Assembly (NCBI RefSeq): GCF_040183065.1
Contig: NC_091122.1
Location: 79,764,955 to 79,828,954 of the forward strand
From: Periplaneta americana
Taxonomy: Eukaryota; Arthropoda; Insecta; Blattodea; Blattidae
Direction: 5' to 3'
DNA: 64,000 nt
Both the position numbers and the translations under genes were made by a program. Positions 52,918 through 62,579 of the stretch are shown one piece after another. Below the pieces are notes generated by a model that did not search any database, had not been told where the DNA came from, and saw only the letters and a program-made list of their open reading frames with translations. Numbering within the stretch: position 1 is the first letter of the stretch; each line of letters begins with the position of its first letter.

Positions 52918-54502
52918 CCCTTAGCTGGTGAGGTGGGGTTTGTGGAACCCCAATGAAAATACAAACCGCCACTGCTTCTTAAATATTGTGGTGGGGGCTA
53001 CGACAGCCTAGGTAGCTTTCAGTCAGTCTGTTTGCAGTCTGCCAAGAGAGTGGACGTGGTATGCTGCAGCTGGTGTAAGAATTTTCGTCATTCTTATGCA
53101 TTAGGGGTTCACCAAACCCCATCTCACCAGGTACGTAACTAATTTAGGTCTCAGCATTTAGATGCATTTTTGCTTATTTTACGGGAATGGTACTTCAGTT
53201 TGCAATTGTAATTAGCGCCGACGTTTCTTCATGTTTCAGTAATGACATCCTCAAAAGCGACTGTGAATGTGAATCATTCTGGGTTCGAGGACTGGGCAAA
53301 TCATATTGTTCGCAATGACGAGAGTAATCATAGCGGCGATGAAGGTGATACAGTTGCACCAGATTTTCAAAGTGATCATGACAGTGAGACAGAACAAGAA
53401 ATCTCTGATACAGAGAATGAATCAGGGGAGAAATAATCAGTTGCAGTTGCCGAAAGCAGATCACCTCAGCTAAAAAGGACTAAAAAGAATCTGAAATTCT
53501 ACCAGGGAAAAAACAAATTCAAATGGTCAGCGGAAGGGCCTAAGGAAAACGTACGCACAAGAAAACACAACATAGTTACACATCTCCCTGGGATAATTGG
53601 ACCTGCTAAGCAGCTTGGAATATACTGCAGTCATCGTTCATCTTGGGAGCTCTTATTCAATGAAGAATTGTTTGAAGAAGTGATTCTACGGACAAATGAA
53701 AAGCTGGCACAAGTCAGACAGAAATTATCTCATCAAAATCGATATGATTACAGAGATATTGATATTATTGAACTCAAATCTTTCCTAGGAATATTGATGT
53801 TTGCATCAATCTTCATATCTAACAATGAGGACCTTGAAGCATTGTTTGCCACAGACGGTACAGGACGGAACATTTTCCGTTGCACAATGTCTTTGAAGCG
53901 TGTCTACATTATTCTATTGTTCCTCCAATTTGACAATGCTTGCGATAGGGAAGAGAGAAAGAAAACAGATCCCGCTTCTCCCGACAGTCTTCCACAACTT
54001 GACCGGCAGGTGAGATGTGGCAAATGTCCCAAGACAAGTGACAGGAAAACAAGGTTCAAGTGCTCTGACTGTAAAACACCAATCTGTGGTACATGTACAG
54101 TGAAATATTGTACTGATTGCGATCTGTAAATTTGCCTTCATATAAAACAGTGGCGCTTCTCTCTCACTAAGATACTACACAGATGTTCGTTACATGTTCA
54201 AAAACAGACATAATATTAGGATGTGTTATAATAATTTGGAAAAGTGTTATATTTATAGACAGAAAGTCATTTTTCTGACGATTTTGTAAATAGATATGTA
54301 ACATTATGTTTTATGATTACTGAGATTAATTTTGTAATTGTTTTTATGATAGATATGAGCATTAAATAATACACTAACTATAAATGCAAGTTTGTAAATT
54401 TTTATTGCTGTCAGTTTTCATATTAAGGCCAATTTCCATTGGGGTGTACCAAATCCCACCTCACCAGATATGTCACAAAAATATCACCTCACCAGTTAAA
54501 GG
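52918..54502 (+). mobile_element. piggyBac-like element with TTAA target site
   Basis: TTAA stands on both sides (52914-52917 and 54503-54506). The left end reads CCCTTAGCTGGTGAGGTGGG and the inverted right end CCTTTAACTGGTGAGGTGAT. The right side has a second inner copy of CTGGTGAGGTGGGATTTGG, and another CTCACCAGGTA lies near the left end (about 53124). The plus-strand transposase is between. The length of 1585 bp is short for an autonomous element because the catalytic core is deleted. Confidence 0.95.
53242..54129 (+). pseudogene. piggyBac transposase pseudogene, core deleted
   Basis: The frame is the same from ATG 53242 to stop 54129, broken only by one TAA at 53434-53436. The start is acidic (DESNHSGDEGDTVAPDFQSD). 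Then follow FKWSAEGPKENVRTRKHNIV, SWELLFNEELFEEVILRTNE, DIIELKSFLGILMFASIFIS and IFRCTMSLKRVYIILLFLQF with ERKKTDP, the N-terminal half of the piggyBac fold. It jumps directly to a C-terminal cysteine-rich tail (CGKC, CSDCKTPICGTC, CTDCDL). The whole catalytic Asp region between them is missing. The typical protein has about 550-600 residues; 295 codons remain. Confidence 0.93.
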
Positions 54503-54644
54503 TTAATTGTCAATTTTACAACAGCATAGTTACAATATTTATTACCGGTATATGTCATGGGTTAAGCCAAAATTGTGCAACCTGACAGGTCTTCAACAAG
54601 CAATTCCATGAACTAGAATGTGATTCTTTAATTTAAATTTGAAT

Positions 54645-55150
54645 TTTGATATTGTTCGACAGTCTCTGAATGGTCAGGGAGAGGCGTGGAATCGATATGC
54701 TGAAAGATGGTGAGTAGAAGGATGTTCTGCAGAGGAATAGAGAGGAGGTACATGTTCCGGATTCGAGGTAGTGAAAGGTAAGCAAAACGAGATGTTACGT
54801 AAGAGGATGTGGAGGTGTGGATGATTTTAAATAGTAATACATCTTGATTACACAACTTTTAACACTGTATCACTTCTTCAGTTCTGAAGATGACCCAAAA
54901 TAGGTCGAAACATGTTAACAAGGTACGTTAAAATTTAACACAAGAAAGTCTTATCATACATATTCCGAAATAAGAGGGAATTGAAGAATCTTCTTTCTTT
55001 AGGTGGATTCCAAGACAACAATTCTAGTGACGGTGTTACATGATCGAATTTTCTAATGTTACAAACGAAACTAACACAGATATTGTAAACACACTGTAGT
55101 CTGTGGGCAAGACCAGTATTTAGATTCGTGAGTAGTGCAACTGTGAGCTT
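54645..55150 (-). pseudogene. LINE reverse-transcriptase C-terminus
   Basis: The minus strand reads ALLTNLNTGLAHRLQCVYNI, CVSFVCNIRKFDHVTPSLEL and LSWNPPKERRFFNSLL. After the 132-bp insert comes LFKIIHTSTSSYVTSRFAYL with SLPRIRNM and DHSETVEQYQNSNL. This is the RxxDHVTP…L-W-P-ERR-FHSL…LLFKIIH region after the RT domain. Taking the insert out restores the reading FNSLLLFKIIHTS. Confidence 0.85.
54837..54968 (+). mobile_element. Short retroelement-like repeat (132 bp), long form
   Basis: It shares both ends with 10446-10524 but keeps the middle, including TTCTGAAGATGACCCAAAAT and AGGTCGAAACATGTTAAC. It interrupts the LINE C-terminus, and removing it restores the codons. Flanks AAATAGTA and AATAAGAG are only partly alike, so the target duplication is short or eroded. 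The middle has the order CTGAAGA, one T, stem GACC/GGTC, GAAAC, similar to the motif at 25.2 kb. Confidence 0.7.
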
Positions 55151-56215
55151 TTCTTTACTTTGTATAGATGGTAAAAATATTGAGTAAACAATACTACAAC
55201 AATAAAATATCACCCCGCCGTAGAAAGCTATGATAGGGTCGACTGTCTCTTTGGTAAGGTGGTGCAAAGAAAATACTTCATGTAAATCATCAACTCACAC
55301 TGTTCACATTTATTAATAACTCTGCCGAAAAATGGAAATGAACCAAGGTCTCCCATAAGAGTACAATCACTTATAATTCACCACTCCAACTAACTTTGTT
55401 TATTTTTGCAGTTCACTGAACTGGCATTCGTGAATACATATACTAGTATTGCCATCTGTGCTTCTTAATTGAACTCATAAGTAGCTAATCTGACAAGTCC
55501 TCACTTGCCTGACATAGTAGAAAACCCTATTACAAAACCCCAATATAACTAATGCAGCACTGCTTGAGGAATGCCAGCTTATAATCTCATACTCCATAGG
55601 GAATCAAACTCTTACTATTAATTACAACAAAACCAACTCTATTGCTTTATAAAAACCTGTTACGATCCTTGGCGGACCGATCTCGTGTCCAACACAACAA
55701 TGGCCTCTCTCTGCCACACTCATACTTCCATCCTCACATAGCACACCACTCCGTAGACTGGCTATGCCTTTATCCGTAATAAATCACAATCCCCGTTCGA
55801 CTCCTGACTACTCTGTCATCACATCACAGATAGTCATTGGGTCCCCAACACACACAGCTCCCCCACAGCTCTCCAACACTGTCGTCCAACCTTACTCCCA
55901 GAAGGTCTCCCCGAAACTGCCCTGTATGGAAATGCTCCCACAGAAAAACCGACGCTAATAAATAATTAATGCAAAATGACATTTAAACCCCGAGACACGT
56001 GATCATTTAAATTCGCTCCTTATACGTGAGGAAAAGGAGAGCAATAATGGTGGAAATAAAACAAGCTATCTAAAGGAGAAATAAAGACTCAAAAATGAAG
56101 AAGAAGTGAAGCCACCTATGAAAGGTGAGGGTAACTAATAATAAAAAAAAAATAAGAATAGAAAAGAAATAAAGAAAATGAAAGGAAAGAAATGAACATG
56201 GTGTGCCGAATCTAA
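55151..56215. mobile_element. Unassigned insert of about 1 kb in the LINE (LTR-like features)
   Basis: It separates LINE codons for (L)HFDYCDSLL from ALLTNLNTGLAHRLQ, which are contiguous in relatives. Within it, 55658-55935 is unusually C-rich on the plus strand. Read on the minus strand, that part begins near TGTGGGAGCATTTCC and ends at GGATCGTAACA. That is a TG…CA layout as in a solo LTR, but no matching TSD or second LTR was found. The borders are approximate. Confidence 0.35.
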
Positions 56216-56980
56216 AGCAGCACAATAGAGAATCACAATAATCGAAGTGGAGCATCATTAAAGTTTGGATCAGGTTCTTTTTAAAGCTGAGAGGCAGAAC
56301 ATAAGTTAAGAGTCTGAGGGAATGAATTATGGAAAAAGTTTTCTTACATATGTAGGTCACTTGACTTTGAAAATTTAAATTTGAATCTAGAAATACTCCT
56401 AAATTTTTTACTGTTTTACTATATGTAATTGTGGCATTATTTATTTTTGCATTTTATAGAGTAGCTAGATCTGTTTTGTTTAATGCTCATTGGTGGCCCA
56501 TTATTATGGCTTGTGGTTTGTCTGGATTTCATCTGAGTCCAAATTTTTGCGCCTATTGAGCTACAGATCCTAGATCTTCATTAATTCTGATCACAGAGTG
56601 ATTGATTGTACAAGTTCGGGAATGAATGTAGAGTTATAAGTCATCAGCGTATAGGTGGTGTTTAGAATATTTTAAGATCTTTGTTACGTCATTTATGTAA
56701 AGTGTAAGAAAAATGGCCCAAGAACCGAGCTCTGAAGGATTCCGACCTTTACGGTACGCCAATTGACCATCAGCTGATACACATTGTTGGCGATCGCGTT
56801 CGCGAAGGTAGGAATCGAAACAAGCTACGGCATTGTTAGAAAGATTGTAGTTTTTGAGTTTACATAAAAGGAGATCCGTGTCAACTGTGTCAAAAGCTTT
56901 GCTGAAGTCTAGTAATGTCAGTAGCGTTAGTTCTTCTCTGTCACTGGTTTCTCAAGTGTCTTCAGTCACTTTTAAAAGGT

Positions 56981-57048
<68 letters not shown>

Positions 57049-57310
57049 TTATGTCCTGATCGGAAACCAGACTGGTAGTCCTCAAGTAAGTGATGCTCAT
57101 TGAGATAGTCAGTTAGTTGCTTATATACTACGCGCTCCAGTGCTTTTGACAGAGCTGGCAAGATACTAATAATTGGTCTATAGTCGTCTGAGGATTCAGA
57201 AATTTTGCTTTTCGGGATAGGTCTAATGAGGGCTTGTTTCCAAAGTTTAGGATATGTAGAGGTTATGAGTGAGGCATTAAAAATATGGGTCTAGGTTGGT
57301 AGTATTACGA
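56200..57310 (-). pseudogene. LINE reverse transcriptase core with YADD box
   Basis: Minus strand: PIPKSKISESSDDYRPI and SILPALSKALERVVYKQLTD (finger region), then EDYQSGFRSGH. A threonine run coded by the ACT microsatellite follows, then LLKVTEDT and LLDFSKAFDTV (first catalytic Asp region, FSKAFDTVD). The catalytic HHLYADDL (about 56665-56640) is followed at once by a stop (TAA), then KTVKNLGVFLDSNLNFQSQV and LDYCDSLL-like sequence. The motif order is complete. Stops and shifts, including the one after YADD, make it inactive. Confidence 0.9.
56981..57048. repeat. (GTA)n / (TAC)n microsatellite inside the RT gene
   Basis: A 68-bp pure trinucleotide run. On the minus strand it is a string of ACT threonine codons in the RT reading frame. 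Confidence 0.97.
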
Positions 57311-57920
57311 CAATAATTTTCAGAAGTAGTTTTATTCCAATTTGATCTGATCCTTCAGCTTTAGTCGAAATACGCTTTATTGTCTTCTTTATGTCATCAT
57401 ATGAGCAGTACAGAAAGTGAAACTTTTCCCTCTCTGGTAGGGGAATACTCTTTAGTTCGTCAATTGTACGTTGTTTTGTTGTTTCGTTCACGCCCGTTGA
57501 TTGTGTCAATACAAAGTGGTCATTCAGTGCGTCTACTGTGAATGGTGTCACGTCTTGCTGCGCCCTAAGCCTATTGTTCGTAAGTTCCTCCACAGGTCGG
57601 CTGAATCTGAGTCCACTCATAAGTTCATGGAAAAACCTCAGTTTTGTATTTCTTACTGCCTGAGTCGTCTTGTTTCGTAATGTTGAAGATTTGCTTCAGT
57701 TTATCATGTCTTCACTTACGATGTGCCGTGTCTCTGAAAGTCGAGTCTTGTGTTCAGTAGTTATCCAGGGGGCAGGAGCTCTCTTAATACGTCTCGTCTG
57801 GATGGGCGGGTGATTGTCGAATAGTGATAATATATATTCATTAAGTCGGTCAATTTTTTCGTCTACTGTCCGTAATGTCAAGATAGTATGCCACGGTACT
57901 TTCAGCGCGTCTACAGTCAA
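57291..57920 (-). pseudogene. LINE linker between endonuclease and reverse transcriptase
   Basis: The minus strand reads LNEYILSLFDNHPPIQTRRI and KRAPAPWITTEHKTRLSETR (the PW(I/M)T…I motif). After a frameshift come FTVDALNDHFV, ERTIDELKSI and a DDIKKTIKRISTKAEGSDQI piece (IKKIKSKAxGxDxI motif). These are typical of the zone between endonuclease and RT in CR1/Jockey-type LINEs. Confidence 0.8.
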
Positions 57921-58420
57921 TGCTGTATTGTATCGGCAACACGTTTTAAGTTACGGAATGTTACAGTTTTGTGCACTGGCTTGGGACACTTGAGAGAATA
58001 TGTGAGATAGATTATATCGTGAACTGATATGCCTGAAGCTGCACATTGACCGTGATTTAATACACAGTCAGGATTATTTGTAGTTATAAGGTCAAGTAGT
58101 GATTCACTATACTGAGTGTGATGTGTCGATTTGAGGGGAAGTATAATCATAATTATCACACGATTGTCAGTAGTTGTCTAGTAGAATAGTCTTCAGTTGC
58201 AATGAGATTTGTATTGAGGTCGCCCATCATTACAACGTGTTCATAATTAGGAAGAACATTAACTAAAGCTGCTTCAATAGAAGAGGTGTCAATGGGTGTC
58301 ATTTACTCTGGACGGTTGATAGATAAGACATTAAGAAAGATAAATTGATTTCTACCAATACATTTCAGCGTGAGCCGTAGGTTCACTGGGAGAAGCATAA
58401 ATAGTTTTGGGGTTTAGGTC
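57917..58420 (-). pseudogene. LINE endonuclease C-terminal part
   Basis: Minus-strand residues include VNLRLTLKCIGRNQFIFLNV (strand before the active site), a YEHVVMMGDLNTNL block (the GDFN catalytic motif in a GDLN form), LLDLITTNNPDCVLNHGQ and SGISVHDIIYLTYSLKC. In active apurinic-type endonucleases the last motif is (G)(I/L)SDHD; here SVHD has valine for the conserved aspartate. Together with stops, this rules out activity. Confidence 0.8.
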
Positions 58421-58867
58421 TGACCTAACATATGATGCAACGCCGCCTCCTCGCCTACCGTATGTAAGCGGTCATTACGAATTAACGTATACTTATTCAG
58501 GTGAACAATAGCATTAGTTAATGACGGTTTCAGCCGGAATTAAGATATTAATCTAGCATGGGTATTCAAAGGTGTAAATATTGCGTGAATTTTATCGATG
58601 TGCGAAACTAAACTTTGACTATTAACGTGAGCAATTTTAAGAGAATGAGAATATTCAGAAAAAGCCCTCCTTTATGACATACAGAGCTTCGAGGGTGCTC
58701 TTTGGGTCTATGGTAGAGAGGGGGACAGGGTCATTGCCTTCTTCCTTGTCAGAGTCTGTCGGATTTCTATTGTAATGTGTTAATGTTGCCAACTTAACGA
58801 CTATTCACTTGTCTCAATGCTGAAGTTTACAGACGAAAGTTCTAAAAGTACGAAATTATAACTATGA

Positions 58868-59905
58868 TTTACTTACTTACTTACAAATGACTTTTAAGGA
58901 ACCCGGAGGTTCATTTCCGCCCTCACATAAGCCCGCCATCGGTTCCTATCCTATACAAGATTAATCCAGTCTCTGTCATCATATCCCACCTCCCTCAAAT
59001 CCATGTTTATATTATCCTCCCATCTACGTCTCAGTCTCCCCAAAGATCTTTTTCCCTCCGGTCTCCCAACTAACTCTATAAGCATTTCTGGATTCGCCCA
59101 TACGTGCTACATGCCATGACCATCTTAAACGTCTGGATTTAATTTTCCTAATTGTGTTAGGTGTAGAAAACAATGCGTGCAGTTCTGCGTTGTGTAACTT
59201 TCTCCATTCTCCTGTAACTTCATCCCTCTTAGCCCCAATTATTTTCTTAAGAACCTTATTCTCAAACATCCTTAATCTCTGTTCCTCTCTCAAAGTGAGA
59301 GTCCAAGTTTCACAATCATACAAAACAACCGATAATATAACTGTTTTATAAATTCTATCTTTCAGATTTTTTGACAGCAGACTAGATGGCAAAAGCTTCT
59401 CAACCGAATAATAATAGGCATCTCCCATATTTATTCTGTGTTTAATTTCCTCCGAGTGTCATTTATATTTGTACTGTTGCTCCAAGATATTTGAATTTTT
59501 CCACTCTTCGAAGGATAAATCTCCAATTTTTATGTTTCCATTTCGTACAATATTCTGGTCACGAGACATAATCATATACTTCATCTTTTTGGGATTTACT
59601 TCCAAACCTATCTCTTTACTTGCTTCAAGTAAAATTCCCGTATTTTCCCTAATCGTTTGTGAATTTTCTCCTAACATATTCACGTCATCCGCATAGACAA
59701 GAAGCTGATGTAACCCGTTCAATTCCAAACCCTGTCTGTTATCCTGAACTTTCCTAATGGCATATTCTAGAGTAAAGTTAAAGAGTAAAGGTGATAGTGC
59801 ATCTCCTTGCTTTAGCTCGCAGAGAATTGGAAAAGCATAATAGAAACTGGCCTATACGGACTCTGCTGTAAGTTTCACTGAGACACATTTTAACTATGGC
59901 TATTA
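58868..59905 (-). mobile_element. RTE-type LINE, 5'-truncated, copy 3
   Basis: The (TTAC)n tail at 58868-58883 and the coding region are close to the copy at 44.1-44.9 kb. This copy reaches further upstream: on the minus strand, [13 protein letters not shown] (near 59895), a decayed [20 protein letters not shown] region and [12 protein letters not shown] (about 59710-59675), which contains the catalytic YADD. Upstream of 59905 a different repeat begins. Confidence 0.9.
59024..59728 (-). pseudogene. RTE reverse transcriptase pseudogene
   Basis: Two overlapping minus-strand frames. One (59728-59459) starts [20 protein letters not shown] and continues to [13 protein letters not shown] and DLSFEEWKN. 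The next (59428-59024) runs [35 protein letters not shown] (the usual YGCE is YDCE) and [16 protein letters not shown] short deletion near 59450-59505 and a loss near 59060 shift the frame relative to the open copy at 44.1 kb. Confidence 0.9.
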
Positions 59906-60330
59906 TACACTTTTACTACGTCACACTACTTTTGACCAATAAAACGGTACGAAAGGACGTCTTTCAACCAATCATGGCTGCTTATCGCGCAATTTTATCG
60001 CGTCCCTAGCATTTGTTTCTTTGTTTGCCAACATTTCAAACTGCACTGTCTGAACGTAAAAAACAGAAAATTACAAACCACTCCAGTCGATGCACAGCAC
60101 TTTCAAATATTGTCTCGCATTGGCATTCAAGAACAAGAATTAATAAAGATCACTGGTCATATATGAAGAGCACCATTCGGAAATCCTGAATAAGTTGAGG
60201 GATACACCATGTACATCAACGAGTTCACTTCTTTTACGCACACGTCCAATATAACATCAACTGAACCACCAACCACTAAAACATTCAAGTTTGAAAATTG
60301 TACTTTCAATAATTGTTTCTTTTAAAATTA
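59906..60330 (+). pseudogene. Tyrosine-recombinase-like TE protein, C-terminal relic
   Basis: The plus strand at about 60055-60325 reads LQTTPVDAQHFQILSRIGIQ, EQELIKITGH and, after two stops, EPPTTKTFKFENCTFNNCFF with a natural stop. QEQELxxxTGH matches the box around the active-site histidine of tyrosine recombinases found in Crypton/DIRS-like elements and KIAA1958-type proteins. The FKFENCTFNNC end recalls tails of such proteins in insects. The catalytic Arg and Tyr are not visible. The 5' flank (59925-60055) is a non-coding repeat-like block. Confidence 0.45.
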
Positions 60331-60995
60331 TTTATGTTTACTTCTTATTTCATCATCGTTAATTAAAACGTTTCTTGTTTATTTCATCATTCCTAATTCA
60401 AACTTTTCTAACACTTGTTTATATTATTTAGGTTATGTTTGTTATAGCTTCTGCTATATGATATTATGGATAGTCACGTATCAGAGATTGTTTAATACTA
60501 AGATTTACTGAAAATCATCTGTCAAGTGACGTTGATTACTGGGATCCCGATGATTGAAGTGGAATGCAAATGTTTTAATAAAAATGAAACTGAATCAACA
60601 AAGCCTTCTTGACTAGTAACCGTCCACAGAGTTCAATGAAGATTCCATAGTTGGCACAACTGATAACAAGAAAACATAATCATAAAACACTATTGCTATC
60701 TAGCGTAATGTTGAGATGGTACAATAATACATTTGAAGACAGTTGTATTTTCGTAAGCCAATTCATATTTTATTGTATTGGAGTAATTTGTTACTTCCAA
60801 TCTTTATATACTTTCTTCTCATCGTGTAATAATCAATTAAATCCCATTCGAGTTTTGATTTACTCTAGATAAATAAAACCTCTAGTGAGATTACTGTTGA
60901 TTATATAGGCCTAACTAAACTAGATACTACCGGTAAAATACCTAAGTATAATAGGACGATATATAAACATATAAAAGATAAAAGAAAATAATTAC
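60331..60995. other. No gene seen
   Basis: AT-rich DNA. It may be the 3' flank of the recombinase-like element. No frame is recognised. Confidence 0.5.
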
Positions 60996-60999
60996 AAAG

Positions 61000-61595
61000 G
61001 TAGAGTAAGTTGTAATAAGAATGCCTCTGTTTCAAAGTTCATGTGGCACTGACTCACGCTTTAAACTATATCACCGACACGGGTAATGCGTCACTTAGAA
61101 CTTCCTTTAACGTGTATAACACCGTTCCCAAGTCCACACATTGATAAGGCCATACCTGGTGATACACTGTTGCAACAGATTATGTCTCAACCGTGTCAGA
61201 TCTTCACGGATCTCGTATAACTGTCCTTCAGACCCCTCTTGTTTCTGAAGACCTCCCTTCGCTTCCGTAGCTAACGAACTTAACTATGACAGGACGCAAA
61301 GCTCTATCAATTCGAAGACACTGACGCCTTTGGTACTGCTCGATGTCGTCTGTTTTCTCCAGAACATGCGCTACCAGTTTTGCTGTTTTATCATCCTTTT
61401 CTTTGAGCGACTGTTCTAACTGCTTTATCACCTCCGTTTTCTTTTCTACCGTCGTCCTAAGCTCACCCACTACGATATCACTTATTAGGCCTATGTTGGC
61501 AATACCTTGCAACATGGCTTGGTCCTGCAGAGCGTCTTTCAACACACGTCTCACACAATCTTCCATAATTATATTCTCTTCAATTTCAATCACTT
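61000..61595 (-). pseudogene. LINE ORF1-like coiled-coil protein fragment
   Basis: The minus-strand frame (61593-61228) has a long heptad-like helix (VEKKTEVIKQLEQSLKEKDD with KTAKLVAHVLEKTDDIEQYQ) followed by RRQCLRI and, after an apparent internal deletion, RPVIVKFVSY. A next-frame RREVFRNKRGLKDS and IREDLTR can be read downstream. The order coiled coil, (L)EQYxRRxxLRIxG, RPVIVKFxxYxxR matches nucleic-acid-binding ORF1 proteins of LINEs and their L1-like transposase domain. Confidence 0.75.
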
Positions 61596-61741
61596 TATCT
61601 TTCTTGTTACCATGATTAATTCTAAGAGCTTATTTACAATTGTAACATGATTAACTAAAATTAAGACACTTCGCACTATAGAACTCCTACTTTAAGCGTT
61701 TTCGTCGAGAGTCTATCTTTGCTTACAGAGCACTGACCGCT

Positions 61742-61950
61742 ATGACACTTGGTACGCTTGGTGCTACTAAGTTAAACGTGGAGTTATCGAGGGATCAATT
61801 TTTAGGTCCATTATTGTTTCTAGTTTATATTAATAATTATTTAGCCTCAGTCATAAATAATCTATTGCAGGTAATCTCATTTGTAGATGATACAAGTGTG
61901 ATTACCTCAATTGAATCACTTTATAAACACTTCTAATACTATAAATATTC
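61742..61950 (+). pseudogene. LINE reverse-transcriptase scrap with DD box
   Basis: The plus-strand frame reads QFLGPLLFLVYINNYLASVI, NNLLQVISFVDDTSVIT and SIESLYKHF. It matches the (Q)GSxLGPLLFLxYINDL…FADDT region of CR1/Jockey-type reverse transcriptases; the DD pair is present as FVDD. Only about 65 codons remain, on the strand opposite to the ORF1 fragment next to it, so they are separate insertions. Confidence 0.8.
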
Positions 61951-62575
61951 TGGGGCAACTCATCTGAAGCTACGTAAACATACCGTAATTATTTTTGTGT
62001 TACAAACGAAAGTTCAAAGGATAGTGACAGATGTGCATATAAGAACACATTGTAAAAACATTATTAAAAGAAAATAAAAATCTTGAGTACCGGTACATTC
62101 TTCCTCTGATAATACGAGGGGCATAACATCTATGGATGTGGTTCGGGCATTATTTCCCCTTTTATTTTTAAAGTGAAGAATGAAACAGTGATTTCAAGAA
62201 CATCCCAATTCCAGAAACCAAAATTTTACAGGAGATACAAAAAACTATTTTTCATTAAAGGTATTTGTGGAAGTTGGAATTATTTATTCCCGTTATATGA
62301 ATAATACATTTTGTGAATATTCCCAGTTATTATGAATTTTGTAAGTCTCGTCTGTGACAGTTGAGGGATGTACAAAGTAAGTGGACTTGGGATGTTTTTG
62401 AAATAACAGAGTATTATTTCGAACAAACATGTATTATACCAGCTATTGAACTTTTATTCATATAGATTATACTTTATTACAAATCATGGGGATGAAAACC
62501 AGAACACTTCTAATACTTTTGTGAATAAACATGTGAAAAATAATTTTAAATGTACCCGCTGCACTCCATACAGCA
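61951..62575. other. No gene seen
   Basis: AT-rich DNA without recognisable structure. Confidence 0.5.
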
Positions 62576-62579
62576 TTCT

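Larger units (their letters stand above)
54645..58760 (-). mobile_element. CR1/Jockey-type LINE, long but broken
   Basis: Minus-strand pieces from 5' to 3': an endonuclease end (58.4-57.9 kb), a linker (57.9-57.3 kb), the reverse transcriptase (57.3-56.2 kb) and the C-terminal part (55.15-54.65 kb). About 1 kb of unrelated DNA (roughly 55150-56215) separates the last two. A 132-bp repeat (54837-54968) further splits the C-terminus. It is the longest LINE in the window. Its 5' end, with any ORF1, is not recognisable. Confidence 0.8.

Noticed and set aside
53242..54129. A domesticated piggyBac gene
   Set aside because: It has intact TTAA and TIRs, an in-frame stop and no catalytic region, so a dead transposon explains it better; expression data could change this.
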